Counted from the stretch's first letter, positions 33,323-42,101 are shown. The stretch is DNA of 64,000 bases from Streptomyces sp. V3I8 (GCF_030817535.1 NZ_JAUSZL010000002.1:4278001-4342000); one strand, 5' to 3'. Notes: a model not told the origin generated them from the sequence alone. Program-made: numbers and translations.

Positions 33323-33988
33323 CTACAACTCGGGGGCGCTCACACCCGTACGGGTGAGGGCCTCCACCACCGCGTCCACCACGGCCTCGACGTCGGGCAC
33401 CCAGGGGGCGGCCGAGCCGGGCAGCGGAGCGCGTTCCCAGCGGATTCCGCCCTGGCCGGTCTCGGACGGCGGCAGTGCCACGTAACCGCCCTCGCCGTGG
33501 AACCGCAGCGAGCCCGGCACGAAGTCCTTGGCGTAGAGCAGTTCACCCAGCTGCTCGAGGGAGTACGGCTTCACGAGCAGCGCCCAGCGCGTGGGGGACG
33601 CGATCACCGGTCCCAGACGCATCCCCATGTGGTCGAGCGCGGTGAGCGCACGGGCGGCGGCCGGCGCCGGCAGGCTCACCGCGCACGGGGCCGCTCCTCC
33701 GGTCGCGAGGATGATCGGCGCCGTCGGCCGGTTCGTCCACCACCAGCGCGCCATGCGCTCGTCGGTGGTGGCCGCGAGCAGGCCCGGGTCGAAGGGGTGG
33801 GCACCCGGCACCGTGCACTCCGGGTCGGGACACGCGCACCGGGCCCGTCCCTGCGGATCCGGTGCCACGCCCGGGAGTACGGGCCACTGCCAGGCGGTCG
33901 CGAAGGTCAGGGCCGCGCCGAGCATCTCAGGCTTCCCGCCGTTTCGCCTGGACAGGAGCCTGCGTCGCCTTCCGAGGATCTCGCGCAT
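33323..33988 (-). CDS. Degenerate prim-pol-like protein
   Basis: 221 residues. EMLGAALTFATAWQWPVLPGV and WWWTNRPTAPIILATGG follow the prim-pol N-terminal layout, and CACPDPECTVPGAHP is a Cys-rich knuckle like that of relatives. Where the catalytic DxD should be the sequence reads CAVSLPAPAAARAL, so metal binding is probably lost. The C-terminus (GGYVALPPSETGQGGIRWERAP) matches the family. The ATG at 33988 has GGAAC upstream. It is more likely a regulatory or structural homologue than an enzyme. Confidence 0.8.
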   Translation of the reverse strand: MREILGRRRRLLSRRNGGKPEMLGAALTFATAWQWPVLPGVAPDPQGRARCACPDPECTVPGAHPFDPGLLAATTDERMARWWWTNRPTAPIILATGGAAPCAVSLPAPAAARALTALDHMGMRLGPVIASPTRWALLVKPYSLEQLGELLYAKDFVPGSLRFHGEGGYVALPPSETGQGGIRWERAPLPGSAAPWVPDVEAVVDAVVEALTRTGVSAPEL

Positions 33989-34450
33989 GTGCGCTCGTTC
34001 CTTTCCGTTGAACGCCGAGGAACCACATCACACCATGTGGCGATCACTTCACTGTGCGTACCTGATGGCGCATCACACCCTTGTCCCAGACAAGGGGAAC
34101 CCCTGTGAGCCGAGCGTTGGCTGCGTCCGCTTCCACACTGCGTCTGTCTGGAGCATGAGCATGGCGGGGGGTGGCGGCGCCTGGCGTTTGCTGTCCCGCG
34201 TATTTCTCGCCGCCTCCGCCACGGGAGGATGGGGCACGGTCGTCGGTGGTTAAGACGCCCGGGTCCGTCGTCAGGTTCCGGATGGATCCCAACCGCACCT
34301 GGCCTTCTCCGAGTACGTACCCATCACGACCGCTGTGACGCTCTGTCGAGCAGGGCCAGTCGACCGCAATCCATTCCGGCTCGAGTCGGTTTCAAGCCAA
34401 CTTTACTTTTCCGCGGTGGCCTCACGGACACCAGTGATCCCGGCAGGACA
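33989..34450. other. Divergent intergenic region with two inverted repeats
   Basis: CCACAT-N6-ATGTGG at 34023-34040 and CCCTTGTC-CCA-GACAAGGG at 34078-34096 are perfect inverted repeats between the divergent prim-pol-like and phosphatase genes. Either could be an operator. Lower GC at 34380-34420 suggests a promoter for the phosphatase. Confidence 0.5.
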
Positions 34451-35962
34451 ATGCTGGACATCCCCTTACGAGTGCGTGTACATGTGGAGACACTGCCGGC
34501 GGCGCAGAATGACATGGGGGTTTGCGATGCTATCGAGCGATACGCACCGGTCGGAAAGCCGGACGCCATGAACGCCCCTCACCTCCCGAAAGTGGCCGGA
34601 ATCGATTCAACGGTTCCGGCACCCGCACACACTGTCGCGCCGGCACGTGCCACCCCGGGTTCCCCACCCGCCCCTGTTCCACACGCTCCCGGGGCCGTTC
34701 TCCAGGACAGACTCGCAGGCTGGGTCTCCGACCTCACCACGCTGCACGAGCTCACCGAGCGGCTCGCGCGCACCGGATCGCTGGCGGACGCACTCCAGGA
34801 ACTGCTGCGCGCCGGAGCCGCCCTCGTGGGCGCCCGGCGCGCTCTCGTGGTGCTGGAACCGGGCGACGGGCTCGGCCCGGACACGACGATCGGGCTGGGA
34901 CTCGCCCGGGCGGACCTCGGGCACATCGAGACCGTCCCGCGCAGCTCCATGTCGTACGGCAGGATCCTCGACGGGCTGCCCTGCGGTGAGGGCGGGATCG
35001 CCCAGCCCGACCTCCTCTCCGAGGACGGACTGGACCCGCGGCACCGCGAGGTGGCCGCCCGGCTCGGCTACGCGGCGAGCTACGCGCTGCCGTTGACCAC
35101 CGAGGGAGCGGGCCGTCTGGGCGCCGCCGTGTGGCTCTACGACGAACCGGCCGAGCCGGTCGAGCGGCAGCGCCACCTGGCCGGCCTCTACACGGCGTAC
35201 GCGGCCGAGCACCTGGCCCGCCTGGTGGAACTGGAGCGCACGCGCGCGTGCATGACGACGATCTCGCAGGAGCTGCTCCCCTCCCGGCTGCCCCGCGTCC
35301 CAGGCGTCCAGCTCGCCGCCCGGCACCGCACGGGGCCGCGCGGCGGCGGTGACTGGTACGACGCGCTGCCGCTGCCCGACGCGGCCCTCGGTCTCGCGGT
35401 CGGTTCCGTCACCGGGTCGGGCCCCGGCGCCGTCGCGGCCATGGGCCGGCTGCGGGCCTCCCTGCGGGCGTACGCGGTGATGGAGGGCGAGGACCCGGTC
35501 GCCGTCCTGTCCGACCTGGAACTGCTGCTGCGGCTCACCGAACCGGCGCGGTCCGCCACCGCCCTGTTCGCGTACTGCGAGCCCGCCCCGCGCAGGATCA
35601 CGCTGGCCGGGGCCGGGCACAGCCCGCCGCTGGTGATCGGCGAGCGGCGCACGGAGTACGTGGAGACGTCGGTGTCGGCCCCCCTGGGGATGCTCGCCTG
35701 CTGGGAGGCGCCCAGCATGGAGTTCCGGGCCGAGGCGGGAGAGACGGTTCTGCTGTACACGGACGGGCTGCTGCACCGTACCGGCGACCCCATGGACCGG
35801 GCCTTCTCGCGGCTGCACGCGGCCGCCGCGAGCGTGCCGAGGGCACTGCGCGGGGATCCGGGCACCGTCGCCGACCACGTCCTGCGGAGCATGCTGCCGG
35901 ACGGCCTCGCGGACGCCGACAGCGACGAGGACGTGGCACTCCTCGCGGTCCGCTTCGAGTGA
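34451..35962 (+). CDS. PP2C/SpoIIE-type Ser/Thr phosphatase with GAF-like sensor domain
   Basis: 503 residues if started at ATG 34451, which has AGGA upstream; ATGs at 34514 and 34568 are alternatives. Residues 90-260 are a GAF-like domain (LHELTERLARTGSLADALQELLRAGAALVGARRALVV). From about 275 the PP2C domain follows: RTGPRGGGDWYDALPLPD with metal-binding Asp, LFAYCEPAPRRITLAGAGHSPP, LLYTDGLLHRTGD, DEDVALLAVRF. Such phosphatases dephosphorylate anti-anti-sigma factors. Codon 6 is TTA if the longest start is right, which would make expression depend on bldA tRNA. No partner gene adjoins it. Confidence 0.9.
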   Translation: MLDIPLRVRVHVETLPAAQNDMGVCDAIERYAPVGKPDAMNAPHLPKVAGIDSTVPAPAHTVAPARATPGSPPAPVPHAPGAVLQDRLAGWVSDLTTLHELTERLARTGSLADALQELLRAGAALVGARRALVVLEPGDGLGPDTTIGLGLARADLGHIETVPRSSMSYGRILDGLPCGEGGIAQPDLLSEDGLDPRHREVAARLGYAASYALPLTTEGAGRLGAAVWLYDEPAEPVERQRHLAGLYTAYAAEHLARLVELERTRACMTTISQELLPSRLPRVPGVQLAARHRTGPRGGGDWYDALPLPDAALGLAVGSVTGSGPGAVAAMGRLRASLRAYAVMEGEDPVAVLSDLELLLRLTEPARSATALFAYCEPAPRRITLAGAGHSPPLVIGERRTEYVETSVSAPLGMLACWEAPSMEFRAEAGETVLLYTDGLLHRTGDPMDRAFSRLHAAAASVPRALRGDPGTVADHVLRSMLPDGLADADSDEDVALLAVRFE

Positions 35963-36089
35963 GGCGCGCGTTCGAGTGAGGCGCGCGCCCCGCGCGTGAG
36001 CCGTACGGCATCGGGCCTTCCGGCCCTGGGCGGCTTTCCGTACGACCGTACGATGGAGGGCGTCCAGAGTCGTATCGAGGAGGCAGATC

Positions 36090-37577
36090 GTGTCGGAGGC
36101 GCTCATTCCGGAGACCCCGGAAGCCGTGCTTGACGATGCCGCCGACCAGGCGGACGAAGAAGAGCCCATCAAGCAGCGCAAGAACGGCCTGTACCCGGGT
36201 GTGTCGGACGAGCTGGCCGAGAGCATGAAGTCCGGCTGGGCCGACACCGAGCTGCACGGCCTGGAGCCGATAGCGCAGGCCCCGTACACCGCCGCCCGCC
36301 GTGCCGCGCTCTCCGCGCGCTTCCCGGGCGAGCGCCTGGTCGTCCCGGCGGGCAACCTGAAGACCCGCTCGAACGACACGGAGTACCCCTTCCGCGCCTC
36401 GGTCGAGTACGCGTACCTGACCGGCAACCTCACCGAGGACGGCGTCCTGGTGCTGGAGCCGGTCGCGGACGGCCACCGGGCCACGATCTACCTGCTGCCG
36501 CGCTCCGACCGCGAGAACGGCGAGTTCTGGCTCTCCGGCCAGGGCGAGCTGTGGGTCGGCCGCCGCCACTCCCTGACCGAGGCCGAACAGCTGTACGGCA
36601 TTCCCGCCTCGGACGTCCGTGAGCTTCCCGACAGGCTGCGCGAGGCGACCGGCCCGGTCCGGGTCGTGCGCGGGTACGACGCCGGCATCGAGGCGGCGCT
36701 CACCGACAAGGTCACCGCCGAGCGCGACGCCGAACTGCGCGTCTTCCTCTCCGAGGCCCGGCTGGTCAAGGACGAGTTCGAGGCCGGCGAGCTGCAGAAG
36801 GCCGTCGACTCGACCGTGCGCGGCTTCGAGGACGTCGTACGGGTCCTGGACCGGGCCGAGGCGACCAGCGAGCGCTACATCGAGGGCACGTTCTTCCTGC
36901 GCGCGCGGGTCGAGGGCAACGACATCGGCTACGGCTCGATCTGCGCGGCGGGCCCGCACGCGTGCACGCTGCACTGGGTGCGCAACGACGGCCCGGTGCG
37001 CTCCGGTGACCTGCTCCTGCTGGACGCGGGCGTGGAGACCCACACGCTCTACACGGCCGACGTCACGCGCACCCTGCCGATCAACGGTACGTACTCGGAG
37101 ATCCAGAAGAAGATCTACGACGCCGTGTACGAGTCCCAGGAGGCCGGTATCGCGGCCGTGCGGCCGGGCGCCAAGTACCGGGACTTCCACGACGCCTCCC
37201 AGCGGGTGCTGGCCGAGAAGCTCGTCGAGTGGGGGCTCGTCGAGGGCCCCGTCGAGCGGGTCCTGGAGCTGGGGCTGCAGCGCCGCTGGACGCTGCACGG
37301 CACCGGTCACATGCTCGGCATGGACGTCCACGACTGCGCGGCCGCCCGGACGGAGACGTACGTGGACGGCACGCTGGAGCCGGGCATGTGCCTGACCGTC
37401 GAGCCGGGTCTGTACTTCCAGGCGGACGACCTGACCGTGCCGCAGGAGTACCGGGGCATCGGTGTCCGCATCGAGGACGACATCCTCGTCACGCAGGACG
37501 GCAACCGGAACCTTTCGGCCGGGCTGCCCCGCAGGTCGGACGAGGTCGAGGCGTGGATGGCCGCTCTGAAGGGCTGA
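36090..37577 (+). CDS. pepP: Xaa-Pro aminopeptidase (aminopeptidase P, M24B)
   Basis: 495 residues from GTG 36090 with GAGGAGG upstream. An acidic N-terminal tail precedes the AMP_N domain (about 55-190). The M24 pita-bread domain has HWVRNDGPVRSGDLLLLDAGVETHTLYTADVTRTLP (both metal Asp), HGTGHMLGMDVHDC (metal and catalytic His), LTVEPGLYF (Glu) and VRIEDDILVT (Glu). All five ligands are present. It removes N-terminal residues preceding Pro using Mn. A 9-bp hairpin follows at 37604-37625. Confidence 0.95.
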   Translation: MSEALIPETPEAVLDDAADQADEEEPIKQRKNGLYPGVSDELAESMKSGWADTELHGLEPIAQAPYTAARRAALSARFPGERLVVPAGNLKTRSNDTEYPFRASVEYAYLTGNLTEDGVLVLEPVADGHRATIYLLPRSDRENGEFWLSGQGELWVGRRHSLTEAEQLYGIPASDVRELPDRLREATGPVRVVRGYDAGIEAALTDKVTAERDAELRVFLSEARLVKDEFEAGELQKAVDSTVRGFEDVVRVLDRAEATSERYIEGTFFLRARVEGNDIGYGSICAAGPHACTLHWVRNDGPVRSGDLLLLDAGVETHTLYTADVTRTLPINGTYSEIQKKIYDAVYESQEAGIAAVRPGAKYRDFHDASQRVLAEKLVEWGLVEGPVERVLELGLQRRWTLHGTGHMLGMDVHDCAAARTETYVDGTLEPGMCLTVEPGLYFQADDLTVPQEYRGIGVRIEDDILVTQDGNRNLSAGLPRRSDEVEAWMAALKG

Positions 37578-37603
37578 TCCGGGATCCGGACGGACACCGG
37601 AGG

Positions 37604-37625
37604 CCGGGCACCGGAGGGTGCCCGG
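37604..37625 (+). terminator. Hairpin after pepP
   Basis: CCGGGCACC pairs perfectly with GGTGCCCGG around GGAG, 27 bases after the stop. Confidence 0.75.
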
Positions 37626-37700
37626 CCGTTCTCGTCCACGGGTGGTCCAGATGGTCCAGGCGGTCGGGTGAACCGGGTGATCCGGGGGGGGATGTGAGCG

Positions 37701-39071
37701 GTGGACTCGTTCTGGTCCGGTGTCGGTGTCGACCTGCACCTCGATCCCGACACCTCCGGCGGGCGCCGGGCCGGGCTCGAACGGGCCCTGCGCGACGCCG
37801 TCCGGGCCGGGCGGCTGGCCCCCGGGACGCGGCTGCCCGCGACACGGCGGCTCGCCGTCGAGCTCGGCGTCTCCCGGGGCACGGCGAAGGCGGCGTACGA
37901 CCAGCTCGTCGCCGAGGGGTACCTCACCGCGCGGCAGGGGGCCGGCACCCGGGTCGCCCCGCTGCCCGCCGTGGACGCGGCCGTCCCGCAGGCACCGGCA
38001 CGCACGCGTGCGCCGCGTTTCGACCTGCGGCCCGGCAGCCCCGACGTCGGTACGTTCCCGGTGGCGGCCTGGTCGCGGGCGCTGCGCAGGGCGGTCGCGA
38101 GCGCACCCTCCCCGGCGTACGACTACGGGGATCCGCGCGGCCGGATCGAACTGCGGACGGCCCTGTCGCACTACCTGGGACGGGCGCGCGGAGTGATCGC
38201 GCCGCCCGGGCGGATCGTCGTCACGACCGGATACGTCCAGGGTCTCGCCCTCCTCACGCGCGTGCTGGACGGCGGCGCGATCGCCATGGAGGACCCCGGG
38301 CTGCCCTTCCACCGGGACGTGGTGCGCCACAACGGCGGGACGGTGGTCGCGGCGGAGGTCGACGAGCGGGGTGTGCGCGTACGAGGGCTGGGCGACGCGG
38401 CGGCCGTGGTGGTCACGCCGGCGCACCAGTACCCGACCGGGGTGACCCTGCACCCGGAGCGGCGGCGGGCCCTCACGGACTGGGCACGCGCGCGTGGCGG
38501 ACTGATCGTCGAGGACGACTACGACGGGGAGTTCCGCTACGACCGGCAGCCCGTGGGCGCACTCCAGGGGATGGCGCCCGGGCGGGTGGCGTACCTGGGG
38601 ACGGCCTCCAAGACGCTCGGGCCGGCGCTGCGGCTGGGCTGGATGGTGCTGCCGCCGCACCTCGTCGACGCGGTCGCCGACGCCAAGCTGCACAGCGACC
38701 ACCACACCGAGTCCATCGGGCAGCTGGCCCTCGCCGACCTGATCACCGGGCACGCGTACGACCGGCACGTACGCGCGTGCCGGCTGCGTTACCGGCGGCG
38801 CCGGGACCTGCTGGTGGCCGGGCTGGGCGGGCGGCGGGGGGTGCGGGGCATCGCGGCGGGGCTGCACGCCCTGGTCGACGTGCCGGACGAGGAGGCCGTG
38901 CTGGCGCGGGCCGCCGGGAAGGGGCTCGCGGTGGGGCGCCTGGGCGAGCACTGGCACGGGCCGGGCGGCGCCGGACGTCCGCAGGGGCTCGTGGTGGGGT
39001 ACGGGACGCCTCGGGAGCGGGTCTATCCGCAGGCGCTGGACGTGCTGGGCCAGGTGCTCGAAGGGACCTGA
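37701..39071 (+). CDS. MocR-type (GntR/aminotransferase) regulator, PdxR-like
   Basis: 456 residues from GTG 37701. A GntR winged helix at about 25-80 (LPATRRLAVELGVSRGTAKAAYDQLVAEGYLTARQGAGTRV) is joined by a linker to a class I aminotransferase fold (about 115-450). The fold has YGDPRGRIELRTALSHYLGRARG, IVEDDYDGEFRYDRQPVG and YLGTASKTLGPALRLGWMV, where the Lys would bind PLP. MocR proteins sense PLP, GABA or amino acids and control adjacent genes. The next gene is an MFS exporter preceded by repeated ATTGGGCC words, its likely target. Confidence 0.92.
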   Translation: MDSFWSGVGVDLHLDPDTSGGRRAGLERALRDAVRAGRLAPGTRLPATRRLAVELGVSRGTAKAAYDQLVAEGYLTARQGAGTRVAPLPAVDAAVPQAPARTRAPRFDLRPGSPDVGTFPVAAWSRALRRAVASAPSPAYDYGDPRGRIELRTALSHYLGRARGVIAPPGRIVVTTGYVQGLALLTRVLDGGAIAMEDPGLPFHRDVVRHNGGTVVAAEVDERGVRVRGLGDAAAVVVTPAHQYPTGVTLHPERRRALTDWARARGGLIVEDDYDGEFRYDRQPVGALQGMAPGRVAYLGTASKTLGPALRLGWMVLPPHLVDAVADAKLHSDHHTESIGQLALADLITGHAYDRHVRACRLRYRRRRDLLVAGLGGRRGVRGIAAGLHALVDVPDEEAVLARAAGKGLAVGRLGEHWHGPGGAGRPQGLVVGYGTPRERVYPQALDVLGQVLEGT

Positions 39072-39090
39072 GACCGGGGTCGCGTCAGGA

Positions 39091-39122
39091 ATTGGGCCAG
39101 TGAATCACGCGGACATTGGGCC
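39091..39122. promoter_or_regulatory. Direct repeats ATTGGGCC upstream of the MFS gene
   Basis: ATTGGGCC occurs at 39091-39098 and 39115-39122, 24 bases apart, in the short gap between the MocR gene and the MFS start. MocR regulators often bind direct repeats with this kind of spacing. The site could serve regulation of the exporter. Confidence 0.45.
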
Positions 39123-39158
39123 TTCTGACCGGTCCACCCCGGCCGTAGCGTCGCGGCC

Positions 39159-40517
39159 ATGAGGAACCGAACAGCAGGGGACGCGGCGGCGGCGCGGACT
39201 CCCGGGCGGACGAGCCGGCTGGTCCCGCCGACGGGACCGCGGCGGGTCCTGGCCCTGGCCCAATTGAGCAACTCCGTGGGGGACGGCGCCTTCTTCGTCA
39301 CCTCCGCCCTCTACTTCACGCATGTCGTCGGACTCGCGCCCACGCGCGTGGGGCTCGGTCTCACGGTGGCGTGGGCGGTCGGCTCGGTGGCGGGCGTGCC
39401 TCTGGGCCGGCTCGCCGACCGGCGGGGGCCGCGCGGCACGGCGGTGCTACTGGCCCTGGCCACGGGTCTCGCCGTGGCGTCCTTCCTGGTCGTACGCGGC
39501 TTCGTGCCGTTCGTGCTGGCGGCGTGCGCGTACGCGACCGCCCAGTCGGGGCTCGCGGCCGCCCGGCAGGCACTGCTGGCCGGCCTGGTGTCCCGCGAGG
39601 AGCGCACGGGCCTGCTCGCGCACCTGCAGTCCACGCTCAACGCCGGGCTCGCGGTGGGGGCGGGCCTCGGCGGGCTCGCGCTGCACATCGGGTCCCGGGC
39701 CGCCTACCTCGGGGTGTTCGCGCTGGACGCGGTGAGCTTCCTGCTGTGCGCGGCGGTGCTGCTGCGGCTGCCCGCCGTCGCACCGGGGCACGCGCGCGTG
39801 GGGGCCGGTCGAGGGTCTGGGCGGGGCGGTCGGGGGCCTGGGCGGGGCGGTCGAGGGTCTGGGCGGGGCGACGTGCCCGGTGTGCTGCGCGATCGTCCCT
39901 ACGCCGTCGTGGCGCTGCTCAACACCGTGCTGCTCCTGCGGATGCCGCTGCTGAGCCTCGGCATCCCGCTGTGGATCGCCGAGCGGACCGAGGCCCCGAC
40001 GTGGACGGTCTCCGCCCTCTTCGTGCTCAACACGGCCGCGGTGATGCTCTTCCAGGTCCGCACGGCCCTCGGGGTGACGGACCCGGTGTCGGCCACGCGC
40101 GCGGTACGCCGTTCGGGGTTCGTGATGCTGGCCTCGTGCGCGGTGTTCGCCCTGTCGGCCGGGCCGTCGCCCTGGGCGGCGGTCGGCGTGCTGACGGCCG
40201 GCGCGGTGCTCCAGGTTGTCGCCGAGATGCAGCAGTCGGCGGGCTCCTGGCAGCTCTCCTTCGACCTCGCGCCCGCCGACCGCACGGGCGAGTACCAGGG
40301 CTTCTTCGGCACGGGTGTGACGGTGGCCCGGACACTCGGCCCGCTGGTGCTGACGACGCTGCTCGTGGACTGGGGGACACCCGGCTGGCTGCTCCTGGGC
40401 GGGCTGACACTGGCGGCCTCGTGCGCGATGGGTCCCGCGGTGCGGTGGGCGACGGCCGGCCGGGCCACCGTGCCCCCGGTCAGGGCCGGTTCGCCCGTAC
40501 CGGTGAACCGGCCCTGA
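39159..40517 (+). CDS. MFS transporter
   Basis: 452 residues with 12 hydrophobic segments, from VLALAQLSNSVGDGAFFVTSALYF to WLLLGGLTLAASCAMG. The loop GRLADRRGPRGTAVLLALATG is the MFS signature between helices 2 and 3. The central cytosolic loop carries an in-frame repeat (GRGSGRGGRGPGRGGRGSGRG, 39800-39870) that makes it longer and very basic. It probably exports a small molecule under control of the upstream MocR regulator. The last codons form one arm of a 20-bp hairpin shared with the convergent gene. Confidence 0.9.
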   Translation: MRNRTAGDAAAARTPGRTSRLVPPTGPRRVLALAQLSNSVGDGAFFVTSALYFTHVVGLAPTRVGLGLTVAWAVGSVAGVPLGRLADRRGPRGTAVLLALATGLAVASFLVVRGFVPFVLAACAYATAQSGLAAARQALLAGLVSREERTGLLAHLQSTLNAGLAVGAGLGGLALHIGSRAAYLGVFALDAVSFLLCAAVLLRLPAVAPGHARVGAGRGSGRGGRGPGRGGRGSGRGDVPGVLRDRPYAVVALLNTVLLLRMPLLSLGIPLWIAERTEAPTWTVSALFVLNTAAVMLFQVRTALGVTDPVSATRAVRRSGFVMLASCAVFALSAGPSPWAAVGVLTAGAVLQVVAEMQQSAGSWQLSFDLAPADRTGEYQGFFGTGVTVARTLGPLVLTTLLVDWGTPGWLLLGGLTLAASCAMGPAVRWATAGRATVPPVRAGSPVPVNRP

Positions 40518-40524
40518 CCGGGGG
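40473..40524. terminator. Shared bidirectional terminator, 20-bp perfect stem
   Basis: CCCCCGGTCAGGGCCGGTTC (40473-40492) pairs perfectly with 40505-40524 around a 12-base loop. It lies inside the overlapping 3' ends of two convergent genes and terminates both. Confidence 0.85.
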
Positions 40525-41349
40525 CACCGGAAGCACCGGGAGCGAGTCCGCGAACAGGGCCCCCGCGAGCAGCCCGCTGCTTCCGCGAGGGCTCCACGCG
40601 CGCGCGTGGAGGTCCTCGTCGAAGGCGTCCAGAGCCGCGCGGCCCGCCCCGGTGGACGTGCCGCCCGCCTCGACGACCGCGCGGGCGCCCGCCTGGACGT
40701 GCCGCAGACCGTGCGGACCTGCCGTGTACAGCAGCTCCGTGTCCTGGAGGGTCGACATGACGGTCAGCAGGGCGTCGAGGCGCGCGTACGGCTCGGGGAC
40801 ACCCGCGGTGCGGGCCGCGGCCAGCGCCTCCAAGGCCCGGCGCACGTGCGGGAATCCGGCCCTCGCCTCGCCCCGGGCGCCGGCCGCTCCGTACTTCGCG
40901 GAGACCGACGAACCGCGCGAGGGCCGTCGTGGCGCGCGCCGGTCGGAGTGGGCGGCGATGCGCTTGGCGGTCGCGGTCACATCCCGTCCGGCGGCCCGGG
41001 GTTCCAGGGCGGCGGCCGCGACCAGCAGGCCGAGCACCCACAGCGCCCCGCGGTGCCCGCCGCCCGCCAGGGCCACCGAGTGCTCGGTGGAGCGTCCGAT
41101 CGCCCCGAGTTCCGCGCGGAGTCCGGGCGTCGCGGAGCCGGTGCGGCGCGCGGCCGCCGCCATCGCCGCGAGTCCCGGTTCCAGCGCCCTGGCCGACCAG
41201 CGCAGGGAGCAGTGGTCCTCGCCCGTCGCGCGGGCACCGAGATCGCGCGGGTCGGGCAGACCTGGTTTGGGGGTCAGCGCCAGCTGCCCGACGAGCGCGG
41301 CCACGGCGGCCCGCGCCAGCGTCTCGTCCTCACGGCTGCTCATCGCCAC
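40480..41349 (-). CDS. Triphosphoribosyl-dephospho-CoA synthase-like protein (CitG/MdcB family)
   Basis: 289 residues. LALTPKPGLPDPRDLGAR, SVALAGGGHRGALWVLGLLVAAAAL, VSAKYGAAGARGEARAGFPHVRRAL, TLQDTELLYTAG and ARAWSPRGSSGLLAGALFADSL follow the CitG pattern. The family makes the prosthetic group of citrate or malonate lyases from ATP and dephospho-CoA. No lyase genes are nearby, and the usual VDR...GAH and GGVNTHRG details are altered (PDPRDLGAR, GGGHRG), so the substrate may differ. It overlaps the MFS gene by 38 bases, and both proteins end in PPVRAGSPV...NRP. Confidence 0.82.
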   Translation of the reverse strand: MAMSSREDETLARAAVAALVGQLALTPKPGLPDPRDLGARATGEDHCSLRWSARALEPGLAAMAAAARRTGSATPGLRAELGAIGRSTEHSVALAGGGHRGALWVLGLLVAAAALEPRAAGRDVTATAKRIAAHSDRRAPRRPSRGSSVSAKYGAAGARGEARAGFPHVRRALEALAAARTAGVPEPYARLDALLTVMSTLQDTELLYTAGPHGLRHVQAGARAVVEAGGTSTGAGRAALDAFDEDLHARAWSPRGSSGLLAGALFADSLPVLPVPPVRAGSPVRANRP

Positions 41350-41485
41350 GGCCCGTTACGAGGAGGCGGCCGAGGGGATGCCCGGGAGGGCGGCCGAGGA
41401 GGCGGCCGAGGGGGCGGCCCCGCTCGGGGGCGTACCGCCGGTGACCGCGCGTGCGTGGCACCGCGCCGAACCCGCGCTTTTACGT

Positions 41486-41514
41486 GTTCCTGTCATGAGC
41501 GGCATGACAGGAAC
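41486..41514. promoter_or_regulatory. 12-bp-arm inverted repeat
   Basis: GTTCCTGTCATG (41486-41497) and CATGACAGGAAC (41503-41514) are perfect inverses around AGCGG. The repeat lies between the RsbW-like gene and the start of the CitG-like gene. It could be an operator for the latter or a terminator for the former; there is no T-run. Confidence 0.5.
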
Positions 41515-41645
41515 AGTAGGGGGACGAGCCGTCAGGGACCTGAGGGAAGGCTGTGAGCGACCTGAGAATGCCGCGGAGACCGGGATCGGCGGGAGTCGGC
41601 GGGGTCGGCGGAAAACACCCCGCCAGGAGGCGGTGGCGGGCGTTG

Positions 41646-42101
41646 TCAGAAGGCCATCAGCGGCGTGCCCTCGCGCCACTTGAGCATCTTGTCGAAGCTG
41701 ACCACGGCCCCGCCCCTGACGGAACTGTTGCCGATGTGGACATGGTCGGCGAGCTCCTGGATCAGACACAGACCCCGGCCGTGCTCCGCGTCGCTGCGGG
41801 AGGGCCGGATGGGCGCACGATTGCGTCCCGCGGGAAAACCCGGACCCGAGTCGGTCACCTCGATCCGGCACTTGTCGCCGTCCAGATAGGCCGTCACCCG
41901 GTAGGCCTCGGCGGGCTCACCCGGATCCGCGTCGCCGCCGTGTTCGACGGCGTTGGCGCACGCTTCGCTGAGCGCGACGGAGATGTCGTAGGAGATGTCC
42001 GGGTCCACCCCCGCGGACTCCATGGTGCCGATCAGCAGGCGCCGGGCGAGCGGAACACTCGCCGCCTCACGCCGGAGATGGAGGGACCACCAGATGCTCA
42101 T
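41646..42101 (-). CDS. RsbW-like anti-sigma ATPase (HATPase_c)
   Basis: 151 residues, MSIWWSLHLRREAASVPLARRLLIGTMESAGVDPD at the N-terminus. DISVALSEACANAVEHGGD is the N-box, CRIEVTDSGPGFPAG the G1 box and DAEHGRGLCLIQELADHV the G2 box. This length and start are typical of Streptomyces regulatory ATPases that bind sigma-B-type factors or act on anti-anti-sigma partners. No partner gene adjoins it. The ATG at 42101 has GGAGG 8-9 bases upstream. Confidence 0.92.
   Translation of the reverse strand: MSIWWSLHLRREAASVPLARRLLIGTMESAGVDPDISYDISVALSEACANAVEHGGDADPGEPAEAYRVTAYLDGDKCRIEVTDSGPGFPAGRNRAPIRPSRSDAEHGRGLCLIQELADHVHIGNSSVRGGAVVSFDKMLKWREGTPLMAF

Noticed and set aside
35598..38957. An 1119-residue minus-strand open frame
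   Set aside because: It lies opposite three well-supported genes (PP2C, pepP, MocR), so it is a GC-driven shadow.
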